A DNA stretch of 64,000 bases, taken from Aspidiotus rigidus. Taxonomy: Eukaryota > Arthropoda > Insecta > Hemiptera > Diaspididae. This document shows, piece by piece, positions 25,751-40,700 of this stretch (positions within the stretch are counted from its first letter, which is position 1; every line of letters starts with the position of its first letter). Position numbers and translations under genes: made by a program. The notes under the pieces were generated by a model. It made no database searches and was not told where the DNA came from. It saw only the letters and a program-made list of their open reading frames with translations. The DNA is taken from contig JAVHKY010000044.1 of assembly GCA_035079385.1 (NCBI GenBank), forward strand, positions 2,838,501 to 2,902,500, read 5' to 3'.

Positions 25751-28700
25751 ATGCCATTCCTTCAATTCATCGAAGTTACAAACTTTAAATCTTATCGAGG
25801 AAAAGTTACAATCGGGCCTCTAAAATCCTTTAACGCCGTCATTGGACCTAATGGATCAGGTGAGATTCGAACACGATGATGAATGGTGTCTACACATTGA
25901 GTAACGATCTTAAATTTTCGCATAGGTACTGTATCTAAATTTGTGAACCACATTGTGGAACAAACTGAACGTAAACGTCGAAACAACAAATCATGACTTC
26001 ATTAGTGAACATTTGACAATACGTATCTTCGGAACGGAAAAAAAAATAAAAGAGACTTTTCTTTCTACTTAATGGTTGTTAGGCATATGTACCTGTAGGT
26101 AATTTCTAATTAACCGTGCTTTTTTCACGTTGAAACATATGCGTAGGAAAGTCGAATTTTGTGGACGCTATAAGTTTTATCCTTGGAGAGCAGACGTCAT
26201 CCCTCCATGTTGGGGAGCTCCGAAATTCAGTCCATAGCATTTCTACTGATTTGTCGAGAGCGTTGTCGTAAGTGGGAATTGCACAACAATCGAAAATTAT
26301 TCAGTAGTTATTTAGCCTGCCCATCTGTTTCGATCGTTTACGGTATTGTTTTTTCTATATTCCAGGACATCGGTGAGTGCCATATTTCGTTGGAATGATG
26401 GAGCTTTGCGAAAATTCACTCGATCCATTCACGAAAATGATTTCGTTGAACATCAGATTGACGGCGAAGTAATTATTATAACGTTGCTGTGGTTGCCGAC
26501 TAGATTAGAAGTTTTTGATTAGTGAAGCTATAATGATGACATTTTGTTCTTCAGAGAGTGAATGGTCAACAATTTCTGGATGCTCTTAAAACACTGAACA
26601 TCAACATCAATAGAGCAAAAGACTTCCTGAATTTCCAACGAGGGGTCGTACCGGAAATTCTAATGGAGCCGAAAGAACGAACGAACATGTTTGAATCAGT
26701 TAGTGGGTGGGTACCTATAACATTATTTATACTATATGATGAGACTTGAAAAGTTCAGTACCATTACAAAATTGTACAAAAAGGACTTACATTTCTTGAA
26801 CGCAGGCAGGTATTAATAATTCTCGTTGTACCGTATTCGTATTGATTTTATCCTCAGTTCGGCAGACCTAGAAAAAGATTACAAAAATCTCAAGGAGGAA
26901 ATGTTGAAAGCGCAAGAAGAAGCTGATCGAGTGATTTCAAAACAGCAGGAACTACTCAATCACCAGAAGGAAGTGAAGAGGGAAAGACGGAAAATGGAAT
27001 CACATCAACTCTTGGAATCAAAACTGGTTGATAAAATACAAAATAATTACTAATTTTTATCGCGTACAAATAATATTTTCAGTTGAAACCATTGAAAATA
27101 TGCCTTGTTTTTTTTTTAGAGGAAGAAACGACTCGAGCTTTATCTGTTTCGTTTATTTCATGACGAGAATGAAATTCAGTCATTCAATAGTAAAATTGTT
27201 GGCCTAGAAAAGGTAGCCGAAGAGTTGGAAATGGAAGAGGAAGAAGCTAATGAAGAATTACGCGATTATGAAGACAAACTGAAGGAAGCTAGAAAGGACT
27301 TCGATGAAATTGATGAAGAAATACGAGTCATGGTGAGCATTTTTTATTTTTGAATTATCGAGCAAAGTTATTGCATTACCAAGTAGCGATATATTCAACT
27401 GATGATGGGGTGGTACCCGAAAATACTCTTGTAAGCTATAACCAGACGAGAGATTTAACTCTCCTGCGTGATGTAATCTGTAGTCACATTAACAATGTAG
27501 GTATCCTCCAAGAAGTAAAATTCCATGTACCAGGTTTCCATACCAGAACAACAAGAACTTTTCATACGCGTATAGGAAGAACGGAGGTCTTGCGGTGTAA
27601 CGTCATAAATTGAGCATGCCAGACATACAACAGGCTAACGAAGTCGGTGTTCCCCTTGACATTATTCATTCTACAAGATATGGATTTATAAAAGAGTTGC
27701 ACAATTTATTGGTTGATGTTTGATTTCTCTCTTGATCATTTTCTTATCTTGCTTGTGCGCAGTCCGGGAAACGGTCTGGTATAGTACGAGCTGTTAATGC
27801 ACAATTCTAGAGAATGTCATAAAAGCATGAAATTTGGTGTTGAGATGTATGAAGGTGTAATAAATGATATTAATAAGAGTGCCGCGCAAAATAGTATATT
27901 ACACGGCATGGCTCGAAAGTGTGTGTTTACATGGCGAGGACAATAGTTTGCGGAGCGAGCGCAGCGAGTGTAGCAAATGTCCGAGACATGTAAACACACT
28001 TCGAGTTATGCCGTGTAAGGTACTTTTTTGTATACCCAAATCGAATTGAAACTTTCGAAGATGTTCCTTTGAAGTGATTCTCCTGATTGTCGTCGATCAT
28101 AGATCATATAACATACTAGATATACGATACATTTTACAACGGACATCTAGTGACGTCAAGCTAACATGACTCTTCTTTACATGCCATGGCTTGTAAAATC
28201 CTTTACATACCGAGCGTTTCTCTTCATTAGTAAAGCAGTGCTTTCCGTGGAGTTAATCGCCATTGAAAGTTTCAGTTTCGATTTGGGTATGCAAAAAAGT
28301 CCATTTTTGTGCCCTCAGGGGTCCACTTTTGGGGGGGAGGGTTCATTTTGGAGATTATTGTTGCAGAAATTGGAAAGAAATTATTAAAAATATATTAGTC
28401 ATCTGATTTGAAGATAATAATTAATAGTATATAAGTTCATTTCTGTGTCCCCAGGGGCCCATTTTTGGGGGGATACTTATTTTGAACACTACTGTTGTAA
28501 AAATTTGAAAAAAATTATATAAAATGTATGCATTGGGTGAGTTGTTCGAAGAGATGCTGTACGTACATAGACCCTTTCGTGGGGGGCCTTGGGGTCCGAA
28601 ATTTCACAAAATCATAAATTTTTCAGAAAAACTTGAAATTTAGTACACAGGTAAAGGACGATGTAATGAATAAGTTGGGGGGGGGGTAGGGCTTCATTAT

Positions 28701-31700
28701 TTTAAGACTTATTGTTGCAAAACTTTGAAAAAATTGTATATTCATTGGGTGATTTGTATAAGAAAAATGGTCCGAGGATTTTTTTATTTTATGTATAGAC
28801 TCTTCCATTGGGGGTTCATGGGCTTCAAATTTCACAAAACTCTAAATTTCATCAGATGCGTATGTAAGTTTTTAGCCTTCATTATACTAAGCCTAATGTA
28901 CACAAATTATGAGACAAAAGAAAACCCAAATTGTATTTATTGAATAAAATTATTATCATGTGCCGTAATGTAAAGAGACAAATTCTGGATTCCGATTTTC
29001 TCGAACATTATTTACCAAACTTGAGTCTATAAGTTGTCAATATTTAATTTTGTGAGCATCTTGTCCTCTCAAATTACTACTTGAATGGGAAAGAATACCT
29101 TGTATCTTAAAACAGTGAGGCCCATTTTGTACATTACCTATTAAAACTGAGGCACCAAAAGATGCAAAAGCTAGCCCCGAATTATATTGTCTAATATTTT
29201 CTCGAATTGCTTACTTTCAATATGAATACCACACAACAATTCCTTGATTAACAAAGGCACTTCATAATCGAAATCAAAAATATATTTTCCTCCCATGCAA
29301 CACTTGGTGAATATTTTCAGCTTTTCGGTTTCTTCATTTTTGAAATGAAAAGCTGCGCAAAATTTACTTTTTTGATTCATGGCACCCAAGTAATTTGGCG
29401 CAATATTGATTTCACAATATTTTCTTCTACCAATATATATTAAACCAGAATTCGAAGTGATTGAGCCTATATCATTTTCAAAAGTAAATGTATTGTCTGG
29501 TAGATGTGAGATATTTTATGATTCATTATTATCAACAGAAAACTCTTTCCTGGCATATGAATGATTTAAAAAGGAGTCAACTACGTTCTTATTTTCATGG
29601 TCATTCAAATTATTGCTACGTGTGTCAACACCTAGACCATCAATATCAGAGTAACTACTGGTATAAGAATGCTCCAATAAGATATTTGGAGTATGATTTT
29701 TGACATCTGTACTGGTATAAGAGTGCCCCGATGAGATATTTGAAGTATGATTTTCAGTGTCTGTCAATCTATGATGCATATCAGCAATTTGTTTAATCAG
29801 CGGCATATAATGGTTCCCGTTTGTGTACAACAGACGTATTGTACGAACGAGAGTAGTTTTTTTAATACTCTGATACTGGAAAAAGAAATTTCTTCGTATA
29901 TAATGGCGTCAACTTGATAGATTATAGATATAGAATAAATCTCAATGTATGTAACATCTTGATTCTATTGATATAGACCTCGTACTCTTTTATCAAAAAT
30001 ATCTAAATTTGAATTGTCAGAGTACAACGATAACCATTATTTATTATTCTGTTCATATTCACAACAATTAACTCGTAATCCCTGAGAAAAAGGAGTATTA
30101 CCTAGTATACTTATGTATAATTTTTTCCCCCAAGTTTTGCAACAATACGTCATGAAGCCTTTGCCCCCTCTCAGAAAAATGGGCCCGTAGGGGTTATTCT
30201 GTGGCATATTCTTGTTAATAGTATTCATTACACCTTTCTTTACCTGTGTACTAAACTTCAAGTTTTTCTGATGAAATTTATGATTTTGTGAAATTTCGGG
30301 CCCCAAGGCCCCCAATGAGAGGGTCTATGTATAGAAAAAAAATCCTCGCAACATTTCTTCGAACAACTCACCCAATGCATGTATTTTATATAATTTTTTT
30401 CCCCTATTTTTGCAACAATAGTGTTCAAAATAAGCATCTCCCCCAAAAATGGGTCCCTGGGGGTACAAAAATGAACTTACTGCATGGTATTCTTGTTAAT
30501 ATTATTTATTACCTCTTCCTTCACCTGTATACTAAATTTCAAGTTTTTCTGATTACATTTACAATTTTGTAAAATTTTGGGCCCACAGCCCCCTAATGGA
30601 AGGGTGCGTGTGGGACAAAAATTGTGTAATACATTTTTTCTTCAAATCAGATGACTAATATATTTTTTATAATTTCTTTCCAATTTCTGCAACAATAATC
30701 TCCAAAATGAACCCCCCCCCCCAAAAGTGGACCCCTGGGGGCACAAAAATAGACTTTTTGCGTGGCACTCTCGTTGATATCATTTATTACATCTTCATAC
30801 ACCTCAACACCAAATTTCATGCTTTTATGACAAAATGCACAATTCTTTCCGTACTGCCTGTACTAGTAAACAGTTCAGCAGTAATAACAGTCAGGATATT
30901 TACTGTATTGCTTCCCCTGTGTTAGCCCCTCCCTGGCCCTCGCTCTCCCCTCTCAGGTCAGAGTGTGCATGTGAAGTGTTTGTATGTTTGTGTGACTGAT
31001 TGATTGTTTGATGTTTGACTGTATGTACGGGATTGATGATTTAAGTGGCGTGTGTATGTGTTTTGTTTTGTTTTGTTTTTTTTTATTTCGGATTTTGTAC
31101 TTTAGATTTTAGTTTATTGTAAAGGTGGTGTCGGCTGTAAATGGTCACAGACTGTAGTTTCGGCACCACCTCAAAAAATAAACTAAAAAAGTAGAAAAAT
31201 TGTACGCTTGAGAATTTTGTAATTACCTAGTTTGTATACTATCGCACAATCCTTTATTTTTCATTTTTCAAAGGGAGTGGAGATCAACAGGAAAAAATCG
31301 ACTCTTTCAGAATTGAAAGAACGAGTCATCCTCACTCAAGATAAATTAACTTCTGCTCATAAATTGTTGAGGGAGGCGTTTCAAACCGATGAAGCGTATG
31401 AAATAAAATTAAAAGATCTAGAAAGCAAATTGAACAAATTAGAAATTCAGAAAAGAGCTTACGAAGACATGGCCACAGGAGAATTTCAGAACGAAGACAA
31501 AAGTATTCAACTGGAAGATAACCAGGTGAGAACGTGATAATAAAATGCATGCCTACTTATACCTAACGTATAGTTGCATAACATAGATGGAAGTAATACC
31601 TTTCTACTTATATCTAAAATTCTAACTATAGAATTTGAAGTCGTTTTCTCCGTGTTGTAGGTAGAGCAGTATCATATTTTGAAAGCAGAAGCTCGAAGAC

Positions 31701-34700
31701 AATCGGCTTTTTATTTACAAGAATTTATGTCCCTAAATCGAGACCAAAGGGCCTATGGAAATCGACTTGATCTCGCGTTACGAGAACGAAATGAATTACA
31801 ATTTTTGATTGAAACTGTTGAGCTCAAAAAGGCAGAAGCACAAAGGAGATACAATAAACTTATGGAATATATTTCCGTTGTCGAAAATTCTCGTCAAATG
31901 TTGTACAATTCGTTTGAGAAGATGAAAGCCGAAGTCGATTCGTCAAAAAATAAAGTCATCAGCCTCCAGCATAATTTGAACGATGTAAACGAGAAATTTT
32001 ATGATGCCAAATTTGACAAGTATGATGGCGACAGAAGAAAACAGAAGGAAGACGTCATCGTGAATTTAAGAGAAGCTTTCCGAGGAGTCTATTACCGAAT
32101 TTCGGACATGTGTGAGGTAATTCACGATAAATACCGAGTTGCGGTTATGAAAGTCATGGAGGAATATGTAGACGCAATTGTCGTGGACAACGAAATCACC
32201 GCTAGAAAGTGTATTCAATATTTGAAAGATGAACATTGGCCTCCGGAAATTTTCTTGCCTATTACTTCCGTAAAATCAAAACCTTTCGAGGAAAATCTCA
32301 GGTTCGTATGGGCAGTTTAAGATAAACTCGCTGTCATCAATATTTTTTCGTATTATTCTGATAACTTGAATTTCTTATTATGAGGCAGAAAGTTTCGATA
32401 GAAATTATCTAGTGAAGAACATTGGTTTTATGCTTCGAGTAAACATAGACAAAGGAGGAAACAAAGTATTTATTGCAAAAAAAAAAAAATGGTTATCTAT
32501 TACTTATAATTTGAAAATATTTGAAGTGCAATTGTTTGCGGAAGAATTCATTGAGAATATCAAATACCTATGGAGTCAAATTACAAAATTGAGTTTTTTT
32601 TACATTGAAAACTCTTAAAAAGTAAGCCCTTTTTTCTCTCTTTTTTTTGTGGGTATCGACCTATACGTGTTCTGGAGTTACTATTTTTTCCTCGAAGAAG
32701 TTATTAGAATTATACGTTTCAGATATATAAAATTCAAGTTAATTTACTTATGTCATACTGTATGGAATTAATCACATATAATTGAACATAGCCTTTACGT
32801 ATATTCTATAAAAGTAATTTTTGATTCGTTAGCTGACTAAAATATTCCCGCTATAATTAGGTAATCTATTGATTTTTTTCTATTGTTTGAATAGGGATAT
32901 GGAACAAATTGAAGGTATGCGATTACTTTACAATGTGGTGAAATTTGATCCAACCATCAGTTGTATTGTTCGGTTCGTGACCAACAACGCTCTTGTTTGC
33001 GAAACGCGCGACAACGCAGAATATGTTGCCTTCGACATGGAGTTTGATGGATATTGTCTCAATGTGGTTTCTTTGGACGGTACATTCTATCAAAAATCTG
33101 ACGTTATTGCAGGTGGTAGCGTGGAACTGAGTTGTAGTGCGAAAAGCTGGCAATTGGATGAGTTGAAATTGGAACGAGAAAAATTAACAAACGAGTTGTG
33201 CCAAGCGATAAAACATTGTCGAAAAGAATTTGAACTGCAAATGATCAATTCACAACAAAATGAAATAATATTACGCTTGAAAAATGCCGAATCAGACAGG
33301 GCACGCATTAGTGAACATATCGACGATCTAGAAAAAGAGCTCGAATCTTTAACAAACAAACTACAACTAATTGAGCGATTCATTGAGCAAATTGAGGAAG
33401 AAATTTCGGAACATTCGTGGAATTCAAAACTTGAGAAAACTGAACAATTCATGAGAAATATCGAGGAGGAAATATTCTTTGATTTTTGCAATCAAGTCGG
33501 AATTTCAAACCTACGACAGTATGAAGATCAATTCCGCATTCATCAGGAACACGCAATGAAACAACTTGAATTTGAAAACAAATTTCTTTGCCTGACGAAT
33601 GAATTGGAAAGCGTCCGCATGATTCGCGAAGTTATAGGCACACGAGTTATTTTACAACGTTGGAAAGACACCGTGAAAAAAACTGAGTACGATTTAAATT
33701 TAGCTATGCAGGAGGAAGTCAAGGGAGAGGAGGAAACTGAAGCGATCGTAGCCAAAATGACTGAGCTCGAAAAGAGTAAATCAAATAAAATGTCTGCAGT
33801 TGATATGATGAAAAAGACTGTGAACAATATTCGTAAAAGTTTTGAAAGATTGACAAGAAAAAGACAAAACTTCAAGTTTTCCGTTTTGATTGCGAAGGGT
33901 GATTTGGAAATGAAAAAGTCAGAGAGATACCGTGCGCTGAACATCAGTCCATTCAAAAATATCATCACTGTTGAAGAAGAAAGCGAATCAGAATTTCATG
34001 ATCTTCCGGTTCAGATAACCATCAATTTCTCTTTGTTGCCGGCTCATTTCAAGGAGCTCTACGATCCTGACGCCATTCGTACTAAAGACGCAACACTAGT
34101 CGAAGAAATTGACGATCTTTCGTCGAAGTTACAAAATATTGAATTTCCGAACGCTAAATTGGTACGTACCTGTACGTGTTAGTGATGTCAAAAATCGGGC
34201 GTATATGTGAATTGCGCACACATTGGTTGAGGCTACGTAATGTTTTCGTGCTTTTTAAAGATCTTCAATAAGGATTTCAAAAAATTCTGTAACCGTGTAC
34301 GTAGGTACGCGCGAGCGATAAGATGAAAGTAGAGGGAGGACCATTCCCTGCTCTGTGAGTGAACTTATTTATTCTATTCTGTACTAAATTTTCTATCCAA
34401 CTATACCCTGCTAAGTGTTGTTGTCAAAGGAATCCCTGTTTTGGCCTACCTTTTTCTGAACCTAGCAAACTAGATGAGGGTCCGACCAGAAGATAAACAC
34501 CTACAACAGTTTCCTCCTATAGGTATATATCTTTTACTCCTACTTTTCGAAAAGTGAAAATTATCTCTTTTACTTTGTAGCACATTTTCAATCATTGATC
34601 AAAAATGATGTTACATATAAGGTGTATCTAGGGCATAAACGTTGGCGCTTTTGATCGGTAGTTGTCAACGGTGGTTTATTTTCATCTGTCGATGACCATC

Positions 34701-37700
34701 GGTCGAGAACGCTCCTGGTAATTAATACTTCCGTATTATCGGTATTTTCCAATATATGCTACTTCTGTCACTTTATTTCTCGTTAATTAGGCCTAATTCG
34801 TATTCTAACCACAGCTCCAAACTTGCCTGATAGTGAAATTCGTGCGCTTTACGTTGACCAGCGAACGCGCCACGTTGTTGAATTCATGGCATAATCAGAA
34901 ATTTTTTACGTGTGCAAATTCTGCCTGCAAATATTATTTACTATTTTAATATGCACTGTACCTCATCCCTAACGTATAGGTGATCGAAACATTATTTTCA
35001 TTTTCATACAGGTATTGCAACAGTTGGAAGAAATTGAAGGAAAGTTAGGAGTGATTGAGCATGAACTGAATTCTTCTCGAAGTCGACTACGAATAGCTAA
35101 ACAAGCGTTTGAGACGATCAAAGAAAAAAGATGCCACAAATTTATGTCTTGTTTTAACCACGTCTCAGAAAAAGTCGATTCCGTCTATAAGGTAAGAAGC
35201 TACTATAGATACTCGTATCTTTTCCTCCTTAGTTTTGGTTTTTGTGCGAACCCGCGATCGTTTTGCTTTGGAGAAATATCTCAACTGTTTTCCTCTGAGT
35301 AATGCCAACCCACTGATCGCTGTGAATAACGAGTTCTGCATTCCTCAAGGTAAGCGAAGGCCAGCATGAGGTGCACGTTTGTGTATGTAAGTTGCCTCTT
35401 TGTGCGGGACGTACAGCTACCTTTCTTATCTAACAGTGTTGTTGATTGAACACGTTTCTCTGATTGATCTTGAATAAGGGGAACGACCTGTTACGTGAGG
35501 AATCACTTAAATATCAGTACCTGCAAGATACTTCAAATTTAAAAAATTTCTAGTTTTGTACTCGTAAATCAAAATTTTAATTGACTGATCTAATAAAATT
35601 TATAGTTTAAAACACTTTCGCGGTCGCGTGAGTAGTACACTACTTTTCTTCTCACAATTCAGAACTCATTAAGAGAATCACTCACTTTCTTGAGATAAAA
35701 TACCAATCACCCATTAATCAAGCCGGATGTTTGTAGAATGAACAACAAAACTCAGTTTATAAAGTCTATCATCATGACCGCATCCAATAAGAAAACCTGA
35801 ATTTTATTTCATTTTGGGATAGAAGTTATGTACGAGTGGAAACGTATTGATGAATTGCTATCAATTAAGCTCATCCGATCCTCGAACAAATTGCAGGTAC
35901 CCATATTCAATTATGAGAGTATAACTTGCTCAAGTCTTTAAAAAATCTATCCAGTAGTTTTAGAGGAGATCCGCGAGCAAAAAAGTGGTCTAAAACCTCC
36001 AAAGCGTCAAGAAAGTTCACTGCTTCTTTTTCCCTGTCAATCTTGCTACGGATGTTATACTTCAATTTTTGAGCTGAAAAAGTGGGTAAAAGAAAGAGCT
36101 TCATAATTACTTTTTCCTATACGTTTTTCTTAGCCTAATATTGGTCCAGCAGTATACTGTATATTAGGCTGAGTGACTTAATTTTGATGACCTTTGATTC
36201 CTGGCATCACTTAATACTATTTCCAGCCGCTCTTCACTTCATCTACTCATAAATTGTATTCACGCTCTCATCACCACTTTTTATGCAAACTCCATATCAA
36301 GATTCTTCATCTGGGAACCCAGCTACAAAGATAATGCGGAAAACGAAAAAAAACCAATATCGAAGCAACCAATCAAACATCAATCAACCCCTTATTCCCT
36401 CTCTTACGCTCCGACTTCTCCGAACACATTGACAAACCAACATAGGTATCGCATCCAAGTCTGAAATCTCACTCAAACAATTAAGCTAGTCTGAATTGAC
36501 CTAAAATTGAATGTATCTCAAAAACTACCTATCCAAATCTCAAACTAATTGCAGGTGAATAATTTCCATAATATTGAACTACCTACAACTTGACCGCATT
36601 TTCAGAAAATCCATCCAATAATCTCAAAGTTATCATAGTGAGGAGTTTTTTAATAAACGAAGAATATCTCTAGAACTACTCATCCAATCCTCAAAAAAAA
36701 TTACGAATACGCGTTTTCAGATATAGGTAACACTATAATCTGCCCAAGTTTCAAAAAAATTCATTCAATAGTTTTGGTGAAGTTCCGCGGAAAAAAAATC
36801 TTATAAATTAATATAATCCAATTAGGAAACCTAAATTTTATTTTATTTAATCCAGAATGAGAAATTTTCTCAACCGTACCAATATTATTTATATTTGAAC
36901 GATGTTCGACAGAATTATCTATAATGACCAATCCGGGTGTATACATTTGACTTGAACTTCTAAACTTTTATTAAACCACGGCCGTGATTAAACTCGTATG
37001 AACCTACTTCCACGTACTTAGAGCTCATTCCGCAGGCTCTAAATAGGCTCTAAATAAGGTACAAAGCTGTTTGAGGGCTGGAAACACTCACTGAATCAAT
37101 CTCTTTACAGTGCTTCCTTGATCTCCAGAGTCTACCCTGAGCTAGGCTCATGAATCTGATTAGAGCACGCTAATTATTGATAAATCTGCTGCAGTGTAAT
37201 CGAATAAAATGTGTTTTGTAATTTATTAACAGGCTTTAACGCAAAATCAATTGACTCAAGCTTTTCTCGAACTCGAAAATACGGAAGAACCGTACTTAGG
37301 TGGGGTAAATTATAACTGTGTCGCCCCTGGTAAACGGTTTCAACTCGTGTCCAATCTATCCGGAAGTGAAAAAACTGTGGCCGCATTAGCTTTATTATTT
37401 GCTATTCATAGGTAAGTATATATATATACTCGTATATATAGTTTACCTATCGAATTTACGAGCCTTGCAACTACACTCAGGATTATGGGCTTGGAATGTG
37501 CGGGTGTGGAGCATAAGGATGAATATGATTTAGATGGTATTGTAAAAATAGGTGGATCGGAGGTTATTCGATATCGTACTAATGATTTCTTTTCGTCGGG
37601 AAGTTTGGTTTAAAGTAAATCAAGGAATGGGAATTATTTTAATATATCGTAGCTTATTACAGGATGAAGAGGACCAGAAATTATGTTCGAAGGGGAGCCT

Positions 37701-40700
37701 GAGGGAGCAGTAGTAGGATTTGACATCGTACGAGGAGAAGGGGTTAGTTATGGAAGGTAAATACAGTGACTGAGGTCCACTGCGTACCATGTTCCTTGAG
37801 GTCGATGTGTTCCGGTATCCATAGAAAAAGGATGAAGGGTAAGGAAGAACTTGACGAGCATAATAACATTGAGGATTGGTTAGATGATAGGATTAGTAGA
37901 ATGAGGGTCTCATATAGTAAGTAAGGCTGAGTTCAGAGTTCGGTATGATAAGCCGTTGAGAGTGCATGTTCTGTGTGTGTTCTATTTCTTTCATACGTTC
38001 CTTATCTACAGTGCGTAAACTATTGTTAATTGTACTACTGCCGTATTTTCTATCGCTTCACTTCAGAAGAGCACAAGAAGACTACAAAGCAAGTTTCTAC
38101 TTGGAAGACGAAGCGAACGATATCGGCTGCGAGTCGCTTGATAAACAGTTACCAAATCGGATAACAAAGCGAAAATATGGATTCGGATGAATTTATAGAA
38201 AAATTCGAAAGCTTGCTAAAAGATGTAAAAGAAATAAAAACAAACGTCGAAAAGATCGACGAATTGTCTAACAACTTTTCCAACTTACGAAAAGAAAATG
38301 AAATACTGAGGAAACGTATAGAAATCTTGGAAGAAGAGAAAGTTGAAATATCGAAAAGAATAGACGAAGGGGAACAATATAGCCGTAGGAGTAACATAAT
38401 AATAACCGGTGTGCCGAAAGAACCGGGAGAAAATCTTAGAAATAAGGTAACCAAAATAGCCGAGAAACTGGGTGTCAAATTATACGAATACGATATTTGT
38501 ACGGTTCATAGGCTGGCAAACAAGGGAGAAGCTCCGGCTATCGTGGCAAGGATGAACAATCGAGACAAGAAAGCTCAACTGTTGAAGGAAGGAAGAAAAA
38601 GAAAACTAAAAAGCAGAGACATTGGATTCAGATCGGATGAGCGAATCTTCCTCAGTGAACACCTTACGAAATTGACGAGTGAACTGCTAACCGTAACAAA
38701 AGAAAAGTTGAAAGATTCAGGTTTCGTAAAATTTGTATGGCCATGCGACGGACAAGTCCTTATCCGAGAAGACGAAAGAGCTCGTGTAACAAAAGTGGAG
38801 GACCTCAAGCACCTCCATGAAATTTTAGACTCATACCAAGGAGAACAACAGTCGCCGAAAGAGAACGAGGATCAAGACGAAGAGGAGAATTTGAACGATG
38901 GGTCGAACGATGGATCCGACGAAGATGAATCGCAAGATAGAGCTACAGGAGTAACAACAGCAGCGGGTAAGAAACAGAAAAAGAAAAAATCGCCAAAAGG
39001 AGGAAATTCCAGGAACCAGAAAAATCGACCTTACACAAATCGTACAACAATGACTCGATCTAAGCAGCAACCGTCAATCGAAAAATTTTTGCCACCCCGG
39101 CGAAACCAGTATACGAGTAGAAGTTGAATGTAAAATTGGCCCATTCGCCGAACTCCGATCCTCCAAGACGGACTCAGTCACCGAGGGGGATGACCAATAT
39201 GACTGCAACCTCCGAAAATACCACCACCACCACCCCAACCGCAAAATCAAAGGATCTAGGCAGACATCACGCTTCCACAGGAAAAGAAGGGAAGAAAGGT
39301 AAAAGTACTAATTCAGAAATATTATATTTCAACTGCAAGGGACTAGCAAACGAGGAAAGAATGCTTGAATTTGAGGAAGCACTGAAGGGCATAAAATGGG
39401 ATATAATAGGAATATCAGAAGTAAGAAAGAAAGGAGAGGGATTGATAAGAAGAAAAAATGGAAACTACTTCTACTATTTCGGGGAAACAAAAGGCTATAG
39501 GGGAATAGGATTTTATATTAGAAGCAAAATTTGGAACAAAGTTATAGAAGTCAAAGGGATTACAGAAAGAATAGGTTTTATCAAAATAAAAATCGAAAAG
39601 AAAACGTCTTTGGTAATTATTATAGTATACGCCCCCACAGCGGAGAAAGATGAAGAAGAAATAGACAAATTTTATAGAGAACTTGAAGAAACCATAAACG
39701 AACACAGGGAATACTTTACAATTGTTATGGGGGATTGGAACGCAAAGATAGGAAAAGGCGGGGAAGTAGAAGGAGTAGCAGGTCCACATGGATTAGGGGA
39801 AAGAAATGAACGAGGTGACAGATTAATTGAATTTTCGCAAAGTAACGCCCTCAAAATTGCAGGATCCTATTTTAAGAAACGAGAAAACAAACGATGGACG
39901 TGGGAATCACCAGATGGTAAAACCAGAAACGAAATAGACTATTTGCTTATAAACGACATCTCGATAGTCAAAAATATTGACGTACTGTCAAAATTTAAAT
40001 TTTCATCAGACCACAGGATAGTAAGGGGCACAATAAAAATCCCAAAAAGAGCACGAATAATAAACTTCATCAAAAATAAATGCGCAGGGAGGAAAGAAAT
40101 CCCACCGAACAAGTATGAAATATCAAGAGAATATCTAAGGGAACATTTAAGCAATTTGGTGATGGAAGGTCAAAAAACTCAAGAAGTATACAACAAATTT
40201 GAAGTAATACTACAAGATACAAATGAAAGATTTGGAATTAAAAGCGGTGAGATGAAAACAGACGACAAACTATCGAAGGAAACGAAAGAGTTGATTGAAA
40301 AAAGGGAACACTTGAAGAAAATCAAAAGAAAATCTAGGAAGGAAAGAATTGAATTATGTGAGCTCCAAAAGGTAATAAAGAAGGAAATCAAAAATGACTT
40401 GCGCAGATATGAGGAGGAAAAAATTAAGGAAATAATTGAGGACAGTGGTTCAACAAAGAAGATGTGGAAAGAGATAAGCACGGGAAGAAATTTGATGTTA
40501 GAGGTGAAGGACCAAAGAGGAACATTACGATCAAATAGAAAAGAAATATTAGAAGTGGCAACTAAATTTCATAAAGAATCATTCGAAGATAACGGAGGAG
40601 AAGAGCCCACTGATTTCAATGAGAGTGGAAATGATGAAGAGATACCACCAATAATGAATGTAGAGGTAGATAACGTGCTTAAAAACCTAAAAGCAAACAA

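Larger units (their letters stand above)
27800..30848. mobile_element. About 3-kb element with long inverted arms around a Helitron-like remnant
   Basis: Left arm, from about 27800 (CATAAAAGCATGAAATTTGG, AGAGTGCCGCGCAAAA) and then 28290-28640 (CCACTTTTGGGGGGGAGGG, TATTAGTCATCTGATTTGAA), is matched in reverse complement at about 30240-30848. Each arm contains two or three tandem subunits of roughly 170-200 bp built on CCCATTTTTGGGGG, TTGTTGCAAAA and CATTGGGTGA. The left arm is interrupted at about 27895-28287 by another palindromic insertion. The centre (about 28900-30030) carries coding remnants on the minus strand. Located in an SMC1 intron. Confidence 0.65.

Noticed and set aside
33090..33968. 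Long minus-strand frames opposite the SMC1 coiled coil
   Set aside because: Antisense shadows of a well-supported exon; Ser/Phe-rich composition is typical of reversed coiled-coil codons.
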